Positions 25,656-33,327 of a stretch of 64,000 nt of DNA are shown here, in pieces; within the stretch, counting starts at the first letter, position 1, and each line of letters starts with the position of its first letter. The position numbers and the translations under genes were made by a program. Source of the DNA: Streptomyces sp. NBC_00306 (lineage in GTDB: Bacteria; Actinomycetota; Actinomycetes; Streptomycetales; Streptomycetaceae); contig NZ_CP108032.1 in NCBI RefSeq assembly GCF_036169555.1, forward strand, positions 4,464,001-4,528,000, given 5' to 3'. The notes beneath the pieces are model-generated. The model had not been told where the DNA came from. It did no database searches and worked only from the letters and a program-made list of their open reading frames with translations.

Positions 25656-27113
25656 ATGTCCTTCTTCACCGAGCTGGCCCACCAGTACATCGATGGCGAG
25701 TGGAGGCCTGGCAGCGGCTCCTGGGACATCATCGATTTCAATCCGTACGACGGCGAGAAGCTCGCCTCGATACCCGTCGCCACAGCTGTCGAGGTCGACC
25801 AGGCCTACCGCGCGGCCGAGCGTGCGCAGGTGCCCTGGGGCGAGACCAACCCCTACGCCCGGCGGACGGTGTTCGAGAAGGCGCTGCGCGTCATCGAGGA
25901 CCGTGAGCAGGAGATCACCGAGACGATCATCGCCGAGCTCGGCGGCACCCATGTCAAGGCGGCCTTCGAACTCCACCTCGCCAAGGAGTTCCTGCGCGAG
26001 GCGATGCAGCTGGCGCTCCGGCCCGAGGGTCGGATCCTCCCCTCGCCGGTCGACGGCAAGGAGAACCGCGTCTACCGCCTCCCGGTCGGCGTCGTCGGTG
26101 TGATCAGCCCCTTCAACTTCCCCTTCCTGCTGTCGATCAAGTCGGTCGCCCCCGCGCTCGCGCTCGGCAACGCGGTGGTCCTCAAGCCTCACCAGAACAC
26201 GCCGATCTGCGGTGGCTCGCTGGTGGGCAAGCTCTTCGAGGACGCGGGTCTGCCGCCCGGCGTGCTGAACGTCGTCATCACCGACATAGCCGAGATCGGT
26301 GACGCGCTCCTCGAGCACCCGGTGCCGAGGGCCATCTCCTTCACCGGTTCGGACAAGGTGGGGCGTCATGTCGCCACCGTCTGTGCGGCCAGTTTCAAGC
26401 GCGCCATCCTCGAACTCGGCGGCAACAGCGCGCTGATCGTGCTCGACGACGCGGACATCGACTACGCGGTCGACGCGGCGGTCTTCAGCCGGTACGTGCA
26501 CCAGGGCCAGGTCTGCATGGCCGCGAACCGGGTGCTGGTGGACCGCTCGGTGGAGAAGGAGTTCACCGAGAAGTTCGTCGCCAAGGTGCGAACGCTGAAG
26601 GTCGGCGACCCGTCGGACCCGGCGACGCACATCGGTCCGCTCATCAACTCCCAGCAGGCCGACGCGGTGACGGCGCTCGTCGACCAGACGGTCGAGGCCG
26701 GCGCGACCGCCCTGCTGTACGGCGGCACCGAGGGCAATCTGGTCTCGCCGTCCGTGCTCACCGGCATCGCCACCGACTCGCCGATCCTGGGCCAGGAGAT
26801 CTTCGGCCCGGTCGCGCTGATCGTGCCGTTCGACGGGGAGGACGAGGCGGTCAGGATCGCCAACGACACCCCGTACGGGCTGTCGGGCGCCGTGCACACC
26901 GCGGACATCGAGCGGGGTGTGCGGATCGCCAAACGCATTGAGACCGGCATGATCCACATCAACGACGGCACCGTGCACGACGAGCCGATCGTGCCCTTCG
27001 GCGGCGAGAAGCACTCCGGCAGCGGACGGCTGAACGGCGAGTCGATGATCGAGGCCTTCACCACTCAGAAGTGGATCTCGGTGCAGCACGGGCGCTCGCG
27101 CTTCCCGTTCTAG
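25656..27113 (+). CDS. Aldehyde dehydrogenase, benzaldehyde/vanillin dehydrogenase-like
   Basis: The 485-residue product is a complete NAD(P)-dependent aldehyde dehydrogenase. It has the cofactor segment GVISPFNFPFLLSIKS and VLKPHQNTP, the general base in LELGGNSALIV (Glu253) and the catalytic Cys in HQGQVCMAANR (Cys287), with the normal 34-residue spacing. The C-terminal oligomerisation strand is present. Overall phrasing (YIDGEWRPGSG at the N-terminus, GEKHSGSGRLNG near the end) resembles enzymes oxidising aromatic aldehydes to acids. It follows the XRE gene by 58 bp on the same strand; the gap contains TGACGTGACGTCA, a possible operator. A large hairpin follows at 27184. Confidence 0.9.
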   Translation: MSFFTELAHQYIDGEWRPGSGSWDIIDFNPYDGEKLASIPVATAVEVDQAYRAAERAQVPWGETNPYARRTVFEKALRVIEDREQEITETIIAELGGTHVKAAFELHLAKEFLREAMQLALRPEGRILPSPVDGKENRVYRLPVGVVGVISPFNFPFLLSIKSVAPALALGNAVVLKPHQNTPICGGSLVGKLFEDAGLPPGVLNVVITDIAEIGDALLEHPVPRAISFTGSDKVGRHVATVCAASFKRAILELGGNSALIVLDDADIDYAVDAAVFSRYVHQGQVCMAANRVLVDRSVEKEFTEKFVAKVRTLKVGDPSDPATHIGPLINSQQADAVTALVDQTVEAGATALLYGGTEGNLVSPSVLTGIATDSPILGQEIFGPVALIVPFDGEDEAVRIANDTPYGLSGAVHTADIERGVRIAKRIETGMIHINDGTVHDEPIVPFGGEKHSGSGRLNGESMIEAFTTQKWISVQHGRSRFPF

Positions 27114-27183
27114 GCGGGTATGGGCCCGGGCGCGGGTCGCGTACTCCCGCCCGGATGATCCGGTACGCATCACTTCTTCGCCG

Positions 27184-27220
27184 CGGACCCTTGAGGACAG
27201 AAGCTGTCCGCAAGGGTCCG
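27184..27220 (+). terminator. Strong nested hairpin after the aldehyde dehydrogenase gene
   Basis: Outer arms CGGACCCTTG (27184-27193) and CAAGGGTCCG (27211-27220) and inner arms GGACAG/CTGTCC pair perfectly with one A-G mismatch and an AAG loop, making a 16-bp stem. No T run follows, as is common in actinomycetes. It lies 70 bp after the dehydrogenase stop and 75 bp before the DinB gene, so it could be a terminator or a leader structure for the latter. Confidence 0.6.
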
Positions 27221-27295
27221 TAGTGTCTGTCGTGTCGGAAGGAGGCGGAAGCTGTCGCCCCTCGTCTCCTCGCATCAGCCGGAAAGGCGGACACC

Positions 27296-27844
27296 ATGGT
27301 CACTCACGTTCCCGCGGAGGCCCGTGGAGACGAGCGCGGTGCGCTCCTCTCCTTTGTCGAGGCACAGCGCGGCGCGATCCGCCGGTCGGTCCTCGGGCTG
27401 ACGGAGGAGCAGGCCGCGAGCCGCCCGAGCGCCAGCGGGCTCACGCTCTCCGGGCTGCTCAAGCACGTCGCCGAGATGGAGCTGAACTGGCTGCGCATGG
27501 CGCAGGAGCGCCCGAACGAGAAGGCGCGCACCGAGGAGACGTGGGACGACAGCTTCCGTCTGGTCGGCGACGAGACGATCCCGGGGACGCTGGCCTTCTG
27601 GGAACAGGTCGCCAAGGAGACCGAGGAGTTCATCCGCTCGGTCCCGAGCCTGGACGACACCTTCCCGCTGCCCGAGGCGCCCTGGTTCCCCGCGGACGGA
27701 AGGGTCTCGATGCGCTGGCTGCTGGTGCACCTCGTGGAGGAGATCGCGCGGCACGCGGGCCACGCGGACATCATCCGCGAATCGCTGGACGGCAAGGGCG
27801 CGTTCGACCTGGTGGCGCTGGAGAGCGGCCAGAGCTGGGGCTGA
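27296..27844 (+). CDS. DinB/DUF664-family protein
   Basis: The 182-residue product has the four-helix DinB-like layout with conserved metal-ligand His positions: one in LLKHVAEMELNWL (about residue 59) and two in EEIARHAGHADIIRE (about residue 151). Proteins of this DUF664 branch in actinobacteria include mycothiol-dependent transferases and detoxification enzymes with a zinc or nickel site. AAAGGCGG precedes the ATG. It is convergent with the glyoxalase gene, separated by a 10-bp-stem hairpin, and follows a long hairpin leader. The specific reaction is unknown. Confidence 0.82.
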   Translation: MVTHVPAEARGDERGALLSFVEAQRGAIRRSVLGLTEEQAASRPSASGLTLSGLLKHVAEMELNWLRMAQERPNEKARTEETWDDSFRLVGDETIPGTLAFWEQVAKETEEFIRSVPSLDDTFPLPEAPWFPADGRVSMRWLLVHLVEEIARHAGHADIIRESLDGKGAFDLVALESGQSWG

Positions 27845-27868
27845 GCCCGCACGGGGCCGAGGCGGGCC

Positions 27869-27904
27869 GGAGCTGCGGCCGGGACGGTTGAGGACCGCAG
27901 CTCC
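27869..27904. terminator. Hairpin between convergent DinB and glyoxalase genes
   Basis: GGAGCTGCGG (27869-27878) pairs perfectly with CCGCAGCTCC (27895-27904) around a 16-base loop whose ends can add two more pairs. It lies midway between the two stops and probably terminates both transcripts. Confidence 0.6.
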
Positions 27905-27920
27905 TCGGGAGCGTGCAGCG

Positions 27921-28622
27921 TCAGGCCCGCAGCTCCGCCAGCCGTTCCAGGCTGTCGCGCGCCGACGCGCTCTCCTCGTCGGTGAGCCGGACCGCCGCCG
28001 CCCGCTCCAGCAGCGACCGCGCGGTCTCCTCGTCCCCGAGCCGCAGGGCGATGTCGCCGCGCAGGACGAGCAGCCGCAACAGCTGCACGGGAGTGGGCCG
28101 TTCGTCGTCCAGCCCGAGCACCCGGTCGATGATCTTCGCCGCGCCCGGCAGGTCCTCCTTGGAGTCGGCGAACAGGTCCGCCATGTGCAGGGCCCGGGCG
28201 AACGTCTCCTTGGGGGCCGGCCGATGGCTCTGGTCCTCGTCGATCTTCTGGCCGACCCGGATGGAGTTGCCGCCGGGGTCGGTCATCAGGAACTGCCGCA
28301 CCCCGTACGACATGTCCTTGAGCGGCCCGATGCGCGGCAGCCCGCGCAGCGGGATCTTTCCGTAGGCCGCCTTGAGGCCGGCGCGGAAGGTCGTGTGCAG
28401 TGTGTCGACGTCGTCGGTGAGGATGTAGCAGCCGGAGTAGGACTCCTTCGGGTCGTACGCCTTCATGCCGAAGAACTGGAGCTCGACGGGCCCGCGCTCG
28501 ACGACCGCGTAGGCGTAGGGGCTCTTCTGAAGGAAAGTCGTCTCGAAACCCAGGGCGGTGTAGAAGTCGACCACCGGCTGGATCGTCCGGCACGGGAGGA
28601 GCGGGATGGTCTTCTCGGTCAT
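27921..28622 (-). CDS. Glyoxalase/bleomycin-resistance-family protein with helical C-terminal extension
   Basis: The 233-residue product has one glyoxalase-like domain at residues 1-130 (LLPCRTIQPVVDFYTALGFE, FLMTDPGGNSIRVGQ) and then about 90 residues of Ala/Leu-rich helices (HMADLFADSKEDLPGAAKII, LGDEETARSLLERAAAV) that read like two or three TPR-type repeats. Glyoxalase-fold proteins bind drugs or act as metal-dependent lyases and dioxygenases. The ATG at 28622 is only 44 bp from the divergent PadR start, and a PadR-type operator copy sits between them. This suggests it belongs to the same drug-response locus. Confidence 0.83.
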   Translation of the reverse strand: MTEKTIPLLPCRTIQPVVDFYTALGFETTFLQKSPYAYAVVERGPVELQFFGMKAYDPKESYSGCYILTDDVDTLHTTFRAGLKAAYGKIPLRGLPRIGPLKDMSYGVRQFLMTDPGGNSIRVGQKIDEDQSHRPAPKETFARALHMADLFADSKEDLPGAAKIIDRVLGLDDERPTPVQLLRLLVLRGDIALRLGDEETARSLLERAAAVRLTDEESASARDSLERLAELRA

Positions 28623-28633
28623 GCCGCGTAGTC

Positions 28634-28649
28634 TAGTCAAAGTTGAATA
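28634..28649. promoter_or_regulatory. PadR operator copy 1 in glyoxalase/PadR divergent promoter
   Basis: TAGTCAAAGTTGAATA matches the palindromic operator at 29381-29398 at 13 of 16 positions. It fills the middle of the 44-bp gap between the divergent starts, so binding would block both promoters. Confidence 0.65.
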
Positions 28650-28666
28650 GAAGGGAGTCCCTGCTG

Positions 28667-29308
28667 ATGTCAGCAATCCGTCTGCTGGTCCTCGGTGCGG
28701 TACGTCAGCACGGGCGGGCGCACGGCTACCAGGTCCGCAACGACCTGGAGTACTGGGGCGCGCACGAGTGGTCCAACGCCAAGCCCGGCTCGATCTATCA
28801 CGCGCTCAAGCAGATGGCGAAGCAAGGGCTGCTGCACGCCCATGAGATCGCGCCGTCCACGGCGGGCGGTCCGCCGCGCACCGAGTACGAGATCACCGAG
28901 AAGGGCACCGAGGAGTTCCTTCAGCTGCTGCGGGAGTCCCTGACCTCGTACGACCAGAAGATGGACGTCCTGTCGGCGGCGGTCGGCTTCATCGTCGATC
29001 TGGAGCGTGCGGAGGCCGTGGCCCTCCTGGAGGAGCGAGTGCGCGGCATGGAGGAGTGGCGCTCGGCGGTGACCGAGTACTACACCCCTGAGGAGGGGCC
29101 CGAGTCGCTCGGTCACATCGGCGAGATCATGAACCTCTGGGTCGCCTCGGCCGACTTCGGTGCCGAGTGGACGCGCGGTCTGATCCGGCGGATCGAGGCC
29201 GGTGCGTACTCCTTCGCCGGTGAGGGCGAGCCGTTCGTCGGGGTGCTTGCCGAGGGCGAGAAGAACCCGTATGCGACGGGCGAGCCGCACGAGGGCGATC
29301 TGGGCTGA
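28667..29308 (+). CDS. PadR-family transcriptional regulator
   Basis: The 213-residue product has an N-terminal PadR winged helix (IRLLVLGAVRQHGRAHGYQV, PGSIYHALKQMAKQGLL, PRTEYEITEKGTEEF) and a C-terminal helical dimerisation region as in the Vir-like/LmrR-type branch. PadR proteins repress efflux or detoxification genes and are released by the drug or phenolic compound. The ATG at 28667 follows GGGAG. The gene lies upstream of the DrrAB-type efflux operon, and copies of one palindromic motif precede this gene and the efflux genes, so autorepression and repression of efflux are expected. Confidence 0.92.
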   Translation: MSAIRLLVLGAVRQHGRAHGYQVRNDLEYWGAHEWSNAKPGSIYHALKQMAKQGLLHAHEIAPSTAGGPPRTEYEITEKGTEEFLQLLRESLTSYDQKMDVLSAAVGFIVDLERAEAVALLEERVRGMEEWRSAVTEYYTPEEGPESLGHIGEIMNLWVASADFGAEWTRGLIRRIEAGAYSFAGEGEPFVGVLAEGEKNPYATGEPHEGDLG

Positions 29309-29335
29309 CGGTCCCGGCCGGTGGGATTCGTCGGC

Positions 29336-29351
29336 TAATCAAGTTTGACCA
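29336..29351. promoter_or_regulatory. PadR operator copy 2
   Basis: TAATCAAGTTTGACCA matches the perfect operator 46 bp downstream at 14 of 16 positions. It lies just after the PadR stop, in the promoter region of the ABC genes. Confidence 0.65.
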
Positions 29352-29380
29352 ATTGCGGATCCGGGGATACCTTCCCTCCT

Positions 29381-29398
29381 GTAGTCAAGTTTGACTAC
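29381..29398. promoter_or_regulatory. PadR operator copy 3, perfect palindrome
   Basis: GTAGTCAAGTTTGACTAC has perfect 8-bp arms around GT and ends 27 bp before the DrrA-type gene start. With the two weaker copies it defines the consensus TAGTCAA-N2-TTGACTA. Confidence 0.78.
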
Positions 29399-29425
29399 TG
29401 ATGTTGAGGGTGCTGGAGGAGACGC

Positions 29426-30355
29426 ATGACGGACGCGATCGTCGTCGAGGGCGCGCGCAAGCGGTACGGGGAGAAGAAGGCACTGGACGGACTGGACCTG
29501 ACGGTGGCCGGCGGCACGGTGCACGGCGTGCTGGGGCCCAACGGCGCGGGCAAGACCACCGCCGTGCGCATCATGGCGACGCTGCTGCGCCACGACGAGG
29601 GCACGGTGCGGGTCGCGGGGCACGACGTACGGACCGATGCGGCAGCCGTCCGGCGGCGGATCGGACTGCTCGGGCAGCACGCCGCGGTCGACGAGGAACT
29701 CGGTGGCCGGCAGAACCTGGAGATGTTCGGGCGGCTGCATCATCTGGGCGCGCGCAGGGCGGGCGTGCGGGCCGACGAGCTGCTGGAGCGGTTCGGGCTC
29801 GCCGACACCGGGCGCAAGGCGGTCAAGCAGTACAGCGGCGGTATGCGCCGGCGGCTCGACCTGGCCGCCTCACTGATCACGGACCCGCAGGTGCTGTTCC
29901 TCGACGAGCCGACGACCGGGCTCGACCCCCGTGGCCGGGCCGAGGTGTGGAGCGCGGTCCGCTCGTTGGTCGGCGGCGGCACCACCGTTCTGCTGACCAC
30001 GCAGTATCTGGAGGAGGCCGACCAACTGGCCGACCGGATCTCGGTCATCGACGCCGGACGGGTCGTCGCGGACGGCACCGCCGACCAGCTCAAGGCCAAG
30101 CTCGGCGGCGACCGCATCGACGTGGTCCTGCACGACGCGGCAGACCTGGCCCGGGTCGCGCCGCTGCTGCCCGGCGAGACCACCATCGACGAGGACCGGC
30201 GGCTGATCAGCGCCCCCGTCAGCGACCGGATGGCCGCACTGACCGAGACCGTACGGGCGCTGGAGGCGGCCGGCGTCGACGCCGAGGACGTCGCGCTGCG
30301 CCGGCCCACCCTCGACGAGGTCTTTCTGCATCTGACGAAGGAGGCTTCGGCATGA
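29426..30355 (+). CDS. Daunorubicin-resistance-type ABC transporter ATPase
   Basis: The 309-residue product has Walker A (GPNGAGKTT, about 38), signature (YSGGMRRRLDLAASL, about 138), Walker B (VLFLDEPTTGLD, about 155) and the C-terminal extension ending ALRRPTLDEVFLHLT that is diagnostic of DrrA-type drug exporters. It powers the membrane subunit encoded directly downstream; the start of that gene overlaps this stop (ATGA). The operator at 29381 places it under PadR control. The drug is not known. Confidence 0.93.
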   Translation: MTDAIVVEGARKRYGEKKALDGLDLTVAGGTVHGVLGPNGAGKTTAVRIMATLLRHDEGTVRVAGHDVRTDAAAVRRRIGLLGQHAAVDEELGGRQNLEMFGRLHHLGARRAGVRADELLERFGLADTGRKAVKQYSGGMRRRLDLAASLITDPQVLFLDEPTTGLDPRGRAEVWSAVRSLVGGGTTVLLTTQYLEEADQLADRISVIDAGRVVADGTADQLKAKLGGDRIDVVLHDAADLARVAPLLPGETTIDEDRRLISAPVSDRMAALTETVRALEAAGVDAEDVALRRPTLDEVFLHLTKEASA

Positions 30356-31125
30356 GCACCTATGCCCTCACCGACTCCTGGACCATGACCCGGCGCGAAC
30401 TCGCGCACTGGGCGCGGCAACCGGTGCAGGTCGTCGTCGGCCTGGTCTTCCCGGTGATGCTCCTGCTGATGTTCGGCTATCTCATCGGCGGCGGACGCGG
30501 CGTCGAGGGCGCCTACGTCAACTACCTCGTCCCCGGCATGCTCGCGCTGACCATGGCCTTCGGTCTCGAGGCGACGATGCTCGCGGTCACGCAGGACCTC
30601 AACAAGGGCGTGATCGACCGGTTCCGCTCGATGCCGATGGCCGACTCGGCGGTGCTGGTCGGCCGCAGCACGGCGGACATGCTCCAGTCGGCGCTCAGCC
30701 TGCTGGTAATGGTCGGCGTCGGGTACGCGATCGGCTGGCGCTGGCACGGCTCGTTCGTCGCGTTCCTCGGGGCACTGGGACTGCTCCTGCTGCTGCGCTT
30801 CGCGATGCTGTGGATCGGCATCCATCTGGCGATGGTCGCCGGAAAACCCGAGATGGTGCAGGCCGTGCAGATCCTGGTGTGGCCGGTCGGCTTCCTCTCC
30901 AACGCCTTCGCGGCACCGGAGTCGATGCCGGGCTGGCTGGGCGCGGCGGTCCAGTGGAACCCCATGTCCGCGACGGCCACCGCCGTACGTGACCTGTCCG
31001 GCATCCCCGTCGACGGCGGGTGGGCGGCCGAGCACGCCCAACTCCTCGCCGTGCTGTGGCCGGTGCTGCTGGTCGGGGTCTTCTTCCCGCTGGCCGTACG
31101 GAGGTTCCGCCGGCTCAGCCACTGA
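30352..31125 (+). CDS. DrrB-type ABC-2 transporter permease
   Basis: The 257-residue product has six hydrophobic segments and the ABC-2 membrane family phrases NYLVPGMLALTMAFG and VIDRFRSMPMADSAVLVGR (about residues 58-105) typical of DrrB/NodJ proteins. It forms the channel for drug efflux with the preceding ATPase. The ATG overlaps the previous stop by four bases and AAGGAGG lies just upstream. The gene ends 20 bp from the convergent glutamate decarboxylase gene with no evident terminator between them. Confidence 0.92.
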   Translation: MSTYALTDSWTMTRRELAHWARQPVQVVVGLVFPVMLLLMFGYLIGGGRGVEGAYVNYLVPGMLALTMAFGLEATMLAVTQDLNKGVIDRFRSMPMADSAVLVGRSTADMLQSALSLLVMVGVGYAIGWRWHGSFVAFLGALGLLLLLRFAMLWIGIHLAMVAGKPEMVQAVQILVWPVGFLSNAFAAPESMPGWLGAAVQWNPMSATATAVRDLSGIPVDGGWAAEHAQLLAVLWPVLLVGVFFPLAVRRFRRLSH

Positions 31126-31145
31126 CCCCGACCGCGAGATCCGGC

Positions 31146-32567
31146 TCAGTGATGGAAGGCTGTCGCCGTCGTCGTGTCCCTCTCCAGGGGGTGCGACTGA
31201 CGGCGCAGTTCGGGCAGCAGGTCGTGCACGGACTCCATCAGCAGTGCGCCCAGGTCCGACGAGAAGCCGTTGCGGCAGACGATGCGCAGGACGGACAGGT
31301 CCTCACGGTTCTTGGGGAAGGTGTACGCGGGCACCAGCCAGCCGCGCTCGCGCAGTCGGCGGGAGACGTCGAAGACGTCGAAGTTCTTCACGTCCGGCGC
31401 TGTCGTGAGGGCGAACACCGGCAACTGGTCGCCCCGGGTCAGGAGCCGGAAGTCGTCGATGGCCTCGAACTGGTCCGCCAGCAGGCGCGCCACGTCGCGG
31501 GTCGTCTGCTGCACCGCTCGGTAGCCTGCCCGCCCGAGCCTGAGGAAGGTGTAGTACTGCGCCACGACCTGGGCGCCGGGCCGGGAGAAGTTGAGGGCGA
31601 AGGTCGGCATGTCGCCGCCCAGGTAGTTGACCCGGAACACCAGCTCCTCGGGCAGCAGTTCCGGCGAGCGCCACAGCGCCCAGCCCACGCCCGGGTAGAC
31701 GAGCCCGTACTTGTGGCCCGAGGTGTTGATCGAGGCCACCCGCGGCAGCCGGAAGTCCCACACCAGGTCCTCGTCGACGAACGGTGCGACCATCGCGCCG
31801 GACGCCCCGTCGACATGGACCGGCACGTCCAGGCCCGTGCGTTCCTGGAGCGCGTCCAGGGCAGCGCAGACCTCGGCGACCGGCTCGTAGGACCCGTCGA
31901 AGGTCGAGCCGAGGACCGCCACCACACCGATGGTGTTCTCGTCGCACAGATCGGCGGCGGCCTGCGGGTCGAGGTGGAAACGATCTCCCTCCATCGGCAC
32001 CAGACGCGGTTCGATCTCCCAGAAGTTGCAGAACTTGTCCCAGCAGACCTGGACGTTGATGCCCATCACCAGGTTCGGACGCGCGCCGGGATAGCGATCG
32101 GCGTTCCGCTTCATCCAGCGGCGCTTGAGCGCCATGCCGGCGAGCATGCAGGCCTCGCTGGACCCGGTCGTCGAGCAGCCCACCGTGTTGGCGGGATCCG
32201 GCGCGTTCCACAGATCGGCGAGCATGGCCACACAGCGCCGCTCCAGCTCGGCCGTCCGCGGGTACTCGTCCTTGTCGATCATGTTCTTGTCCCGGCACTC
32301 GCTCATCAGCACACCGGCCTGCGGTTCCATCCAGGTGGTGACGAAGGTGGCGAGGTTGAGCCGGGAGTTGCCGTCGAGCATCAGCTCGTCGTGCACCAGA
32401 CGGTAGGCCGTCATGGACGGCAGAGGGCCGTCCGGCAGCCGGTGCGTGGGTGGAGCCGTCGTCATGCCACTGACCGGGTCGGCCGTCCCGTAGAACGGGT
32501 TCAGCGAGAGCCTGCGGTGTTCCTCGCCCTTGTCGGAGGACTCGTCCGCACCCTTGTGGAGTGCCAT
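31146..32567 (-). CDS. gadB: Glutamate decarboxylase
   Basis: The 473-residue product is a group II PLP decarboxylase. The PLP-binding Lys is in NTSGHKYGLVYPG (Lys286), the Asp that contacts the pyridine ring is in VPVHVDGASGAMVAP, and the family phrases GCSTTGSSEACMLAGMALK and NPFYGTADP match bacterial GadA/GadB. It converts L-glutamate to GABA and CO2 while consuming a proton. No glutamate/GABA antiporter gene is adjacent, so a role in GABA or nitrogen metabolism is as likely as acid resistance. The ATG at 32567 gives the expected length; upstream residues are not conserved in character. Confidence 0.93.
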   Translation of the reverse strand: MALHKGADESSDKGEEHRRLSLNPFYGTADPVSGMTTAPPTHRLPDGPLPSMTAYRLVHDELMLDGNSRLNLATFVTTWMEPQAGVLMSECRDKNMIDKDEYPRTAELERRCVAMLADLWNAPDPANTVGCSTTGSSEACMLAGMALKRRWMKRNADRYPGARPNLVMGINVQVCWDKFCNFWEIEPRLVPMEGDRFHLDPQAAADLCDENTIGVVAVLGSTFDGSYEPVAEVCAALDALQERTGLDVPVHVDGASGAMVAPFVDEDLVWDFRLPRVASINTSGHKYGLVYPGVGWALWRSPELLPEELVFRVNYLGGDMPTFALNFSRPGAQVVAQYYTFLRLGRAGYRAVQQTTRDVARLLADQFEAIDDFRLLTRGDQLPVFALTTAPDVKNFDVFDVSRRLRERGWLVPAYTFPKNREDLSVLRIVCRNGFSSDLGALLMESVHDLLPELRRQSHPLERDTTTATAFHH

Positions 32568-32782
32568 GCGCTCGCCGCCCTTCGTGTCTCGCGCCCAGTG
32601 CGCTCGGATTCCAGGCTCATACGGGCGACCCACTCACGCAACGTGAGGAGGCGGTACGGATGCGTGAGGGAAGGCCCCGGGGCGACGGTCGCGCGGCCCG
32701 GCGGTCACGACCCCGGCTTCCGGACCCGGCACTCCCGGCCCGGCGGTCGTGCCCGGGCCCGGACACCCCCCTGACCCGCGCG

Positions 32783-33148
32783 TCACAGGCGCGCGATCAC
32801 CGCGGCCGTGCCGTACGCGCAGACCTCCGTGCCCACGTCCGCCGCCTCCGAGACGTCGAAGCGGAACATCAGCACGGCGTTGGCACCGCGGGCCCGCGCC
32901 TGCTCGGTCAGTCGCTCCATCGCCTGGTTGCGGGTCTCGACGAGGGTCTTGGTGAGACCCTTCAGCTCACCGCCGATCATCGACTTGAGGCCGGCGCCGA
33001 TCTGGCTGCCGAGGTGACGCGAACGCACGGTGAGGCCGAAGACCTCGCCGATGATCTCCTGCACCTGGTACCCGGGTACGTCGTTCGTGGTCACGACGAT
33101 GACGTCCGCCTGCGGGCGCTGACCGCCGCCGTAGTCCTCGATGCCCAT
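32783..33148 (-). CDS. YbjQ-family (DUF74) heavy-metal-binding-domain protein
   Basis: The 121-residue product matches the YbjQ family: VIVVTTNDVPGYQVQEIIGE at the start of the fold, then ARGANAVLMFRFDVSEAADV and CAYGTAAVI. The family forms pentamers and has no proven function. I chose ATG 33148 because AAAGGTGG stands upstream. The gap to the glutamate decarboxylase gene on the same strand is 215 bp, so the two are probably separate units. Its promoter region overlaps that of the divergent dedA-like gene. Confidence 0.9.
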   Translation of the reverse strand: MGIEDYGGGQRPQADVIVVTTNDVPGYQVQEIIGEVFGLTVRSRHLGSQIGAGLKSMIGGELKGLTKTLVETRNQAMERLTEQARARGANAVLMFRFDVSEAADVGTEVCAYGTAAVIARL

Positions 33149-33234
33149 CTTGTCCACCTTTCGTGAGCCGGTGACGGGAGCTATGACGCACAGCTTTGTC
33201 CCAGCCGGGGCACAGTGCATCCTGAGCGCACCGG

Positions 33235-33268
33235 CGGAACGCGGAACCTGCCCGATGCGTTGATAGTT
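33235..33268 (+). promoter_or_regulatory. Two overlapping ECF-type promoters (GGAAC-N18-GTT) before dedA-like gene
   Basis: GGAAC at 33236-33240 is followed after 18 bases by GTT (33259-33261), and GGAAC at 33243-33247 is followed after 18 bases by GTT (33266-33268). Both fit the GGAA(T/C)-N18-GTT pattern of sigma-R-like ECF factors, seven bases apart. The second GTT lies 59 bp before the dedA-like start. Confidence 0.5.
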
Positions 33269-33327
33269 TTGTGCGGGCGACATGCCGATAGCCGATCGAC
33301 GACTACCTACTCAGGAGCCCGGACCTC

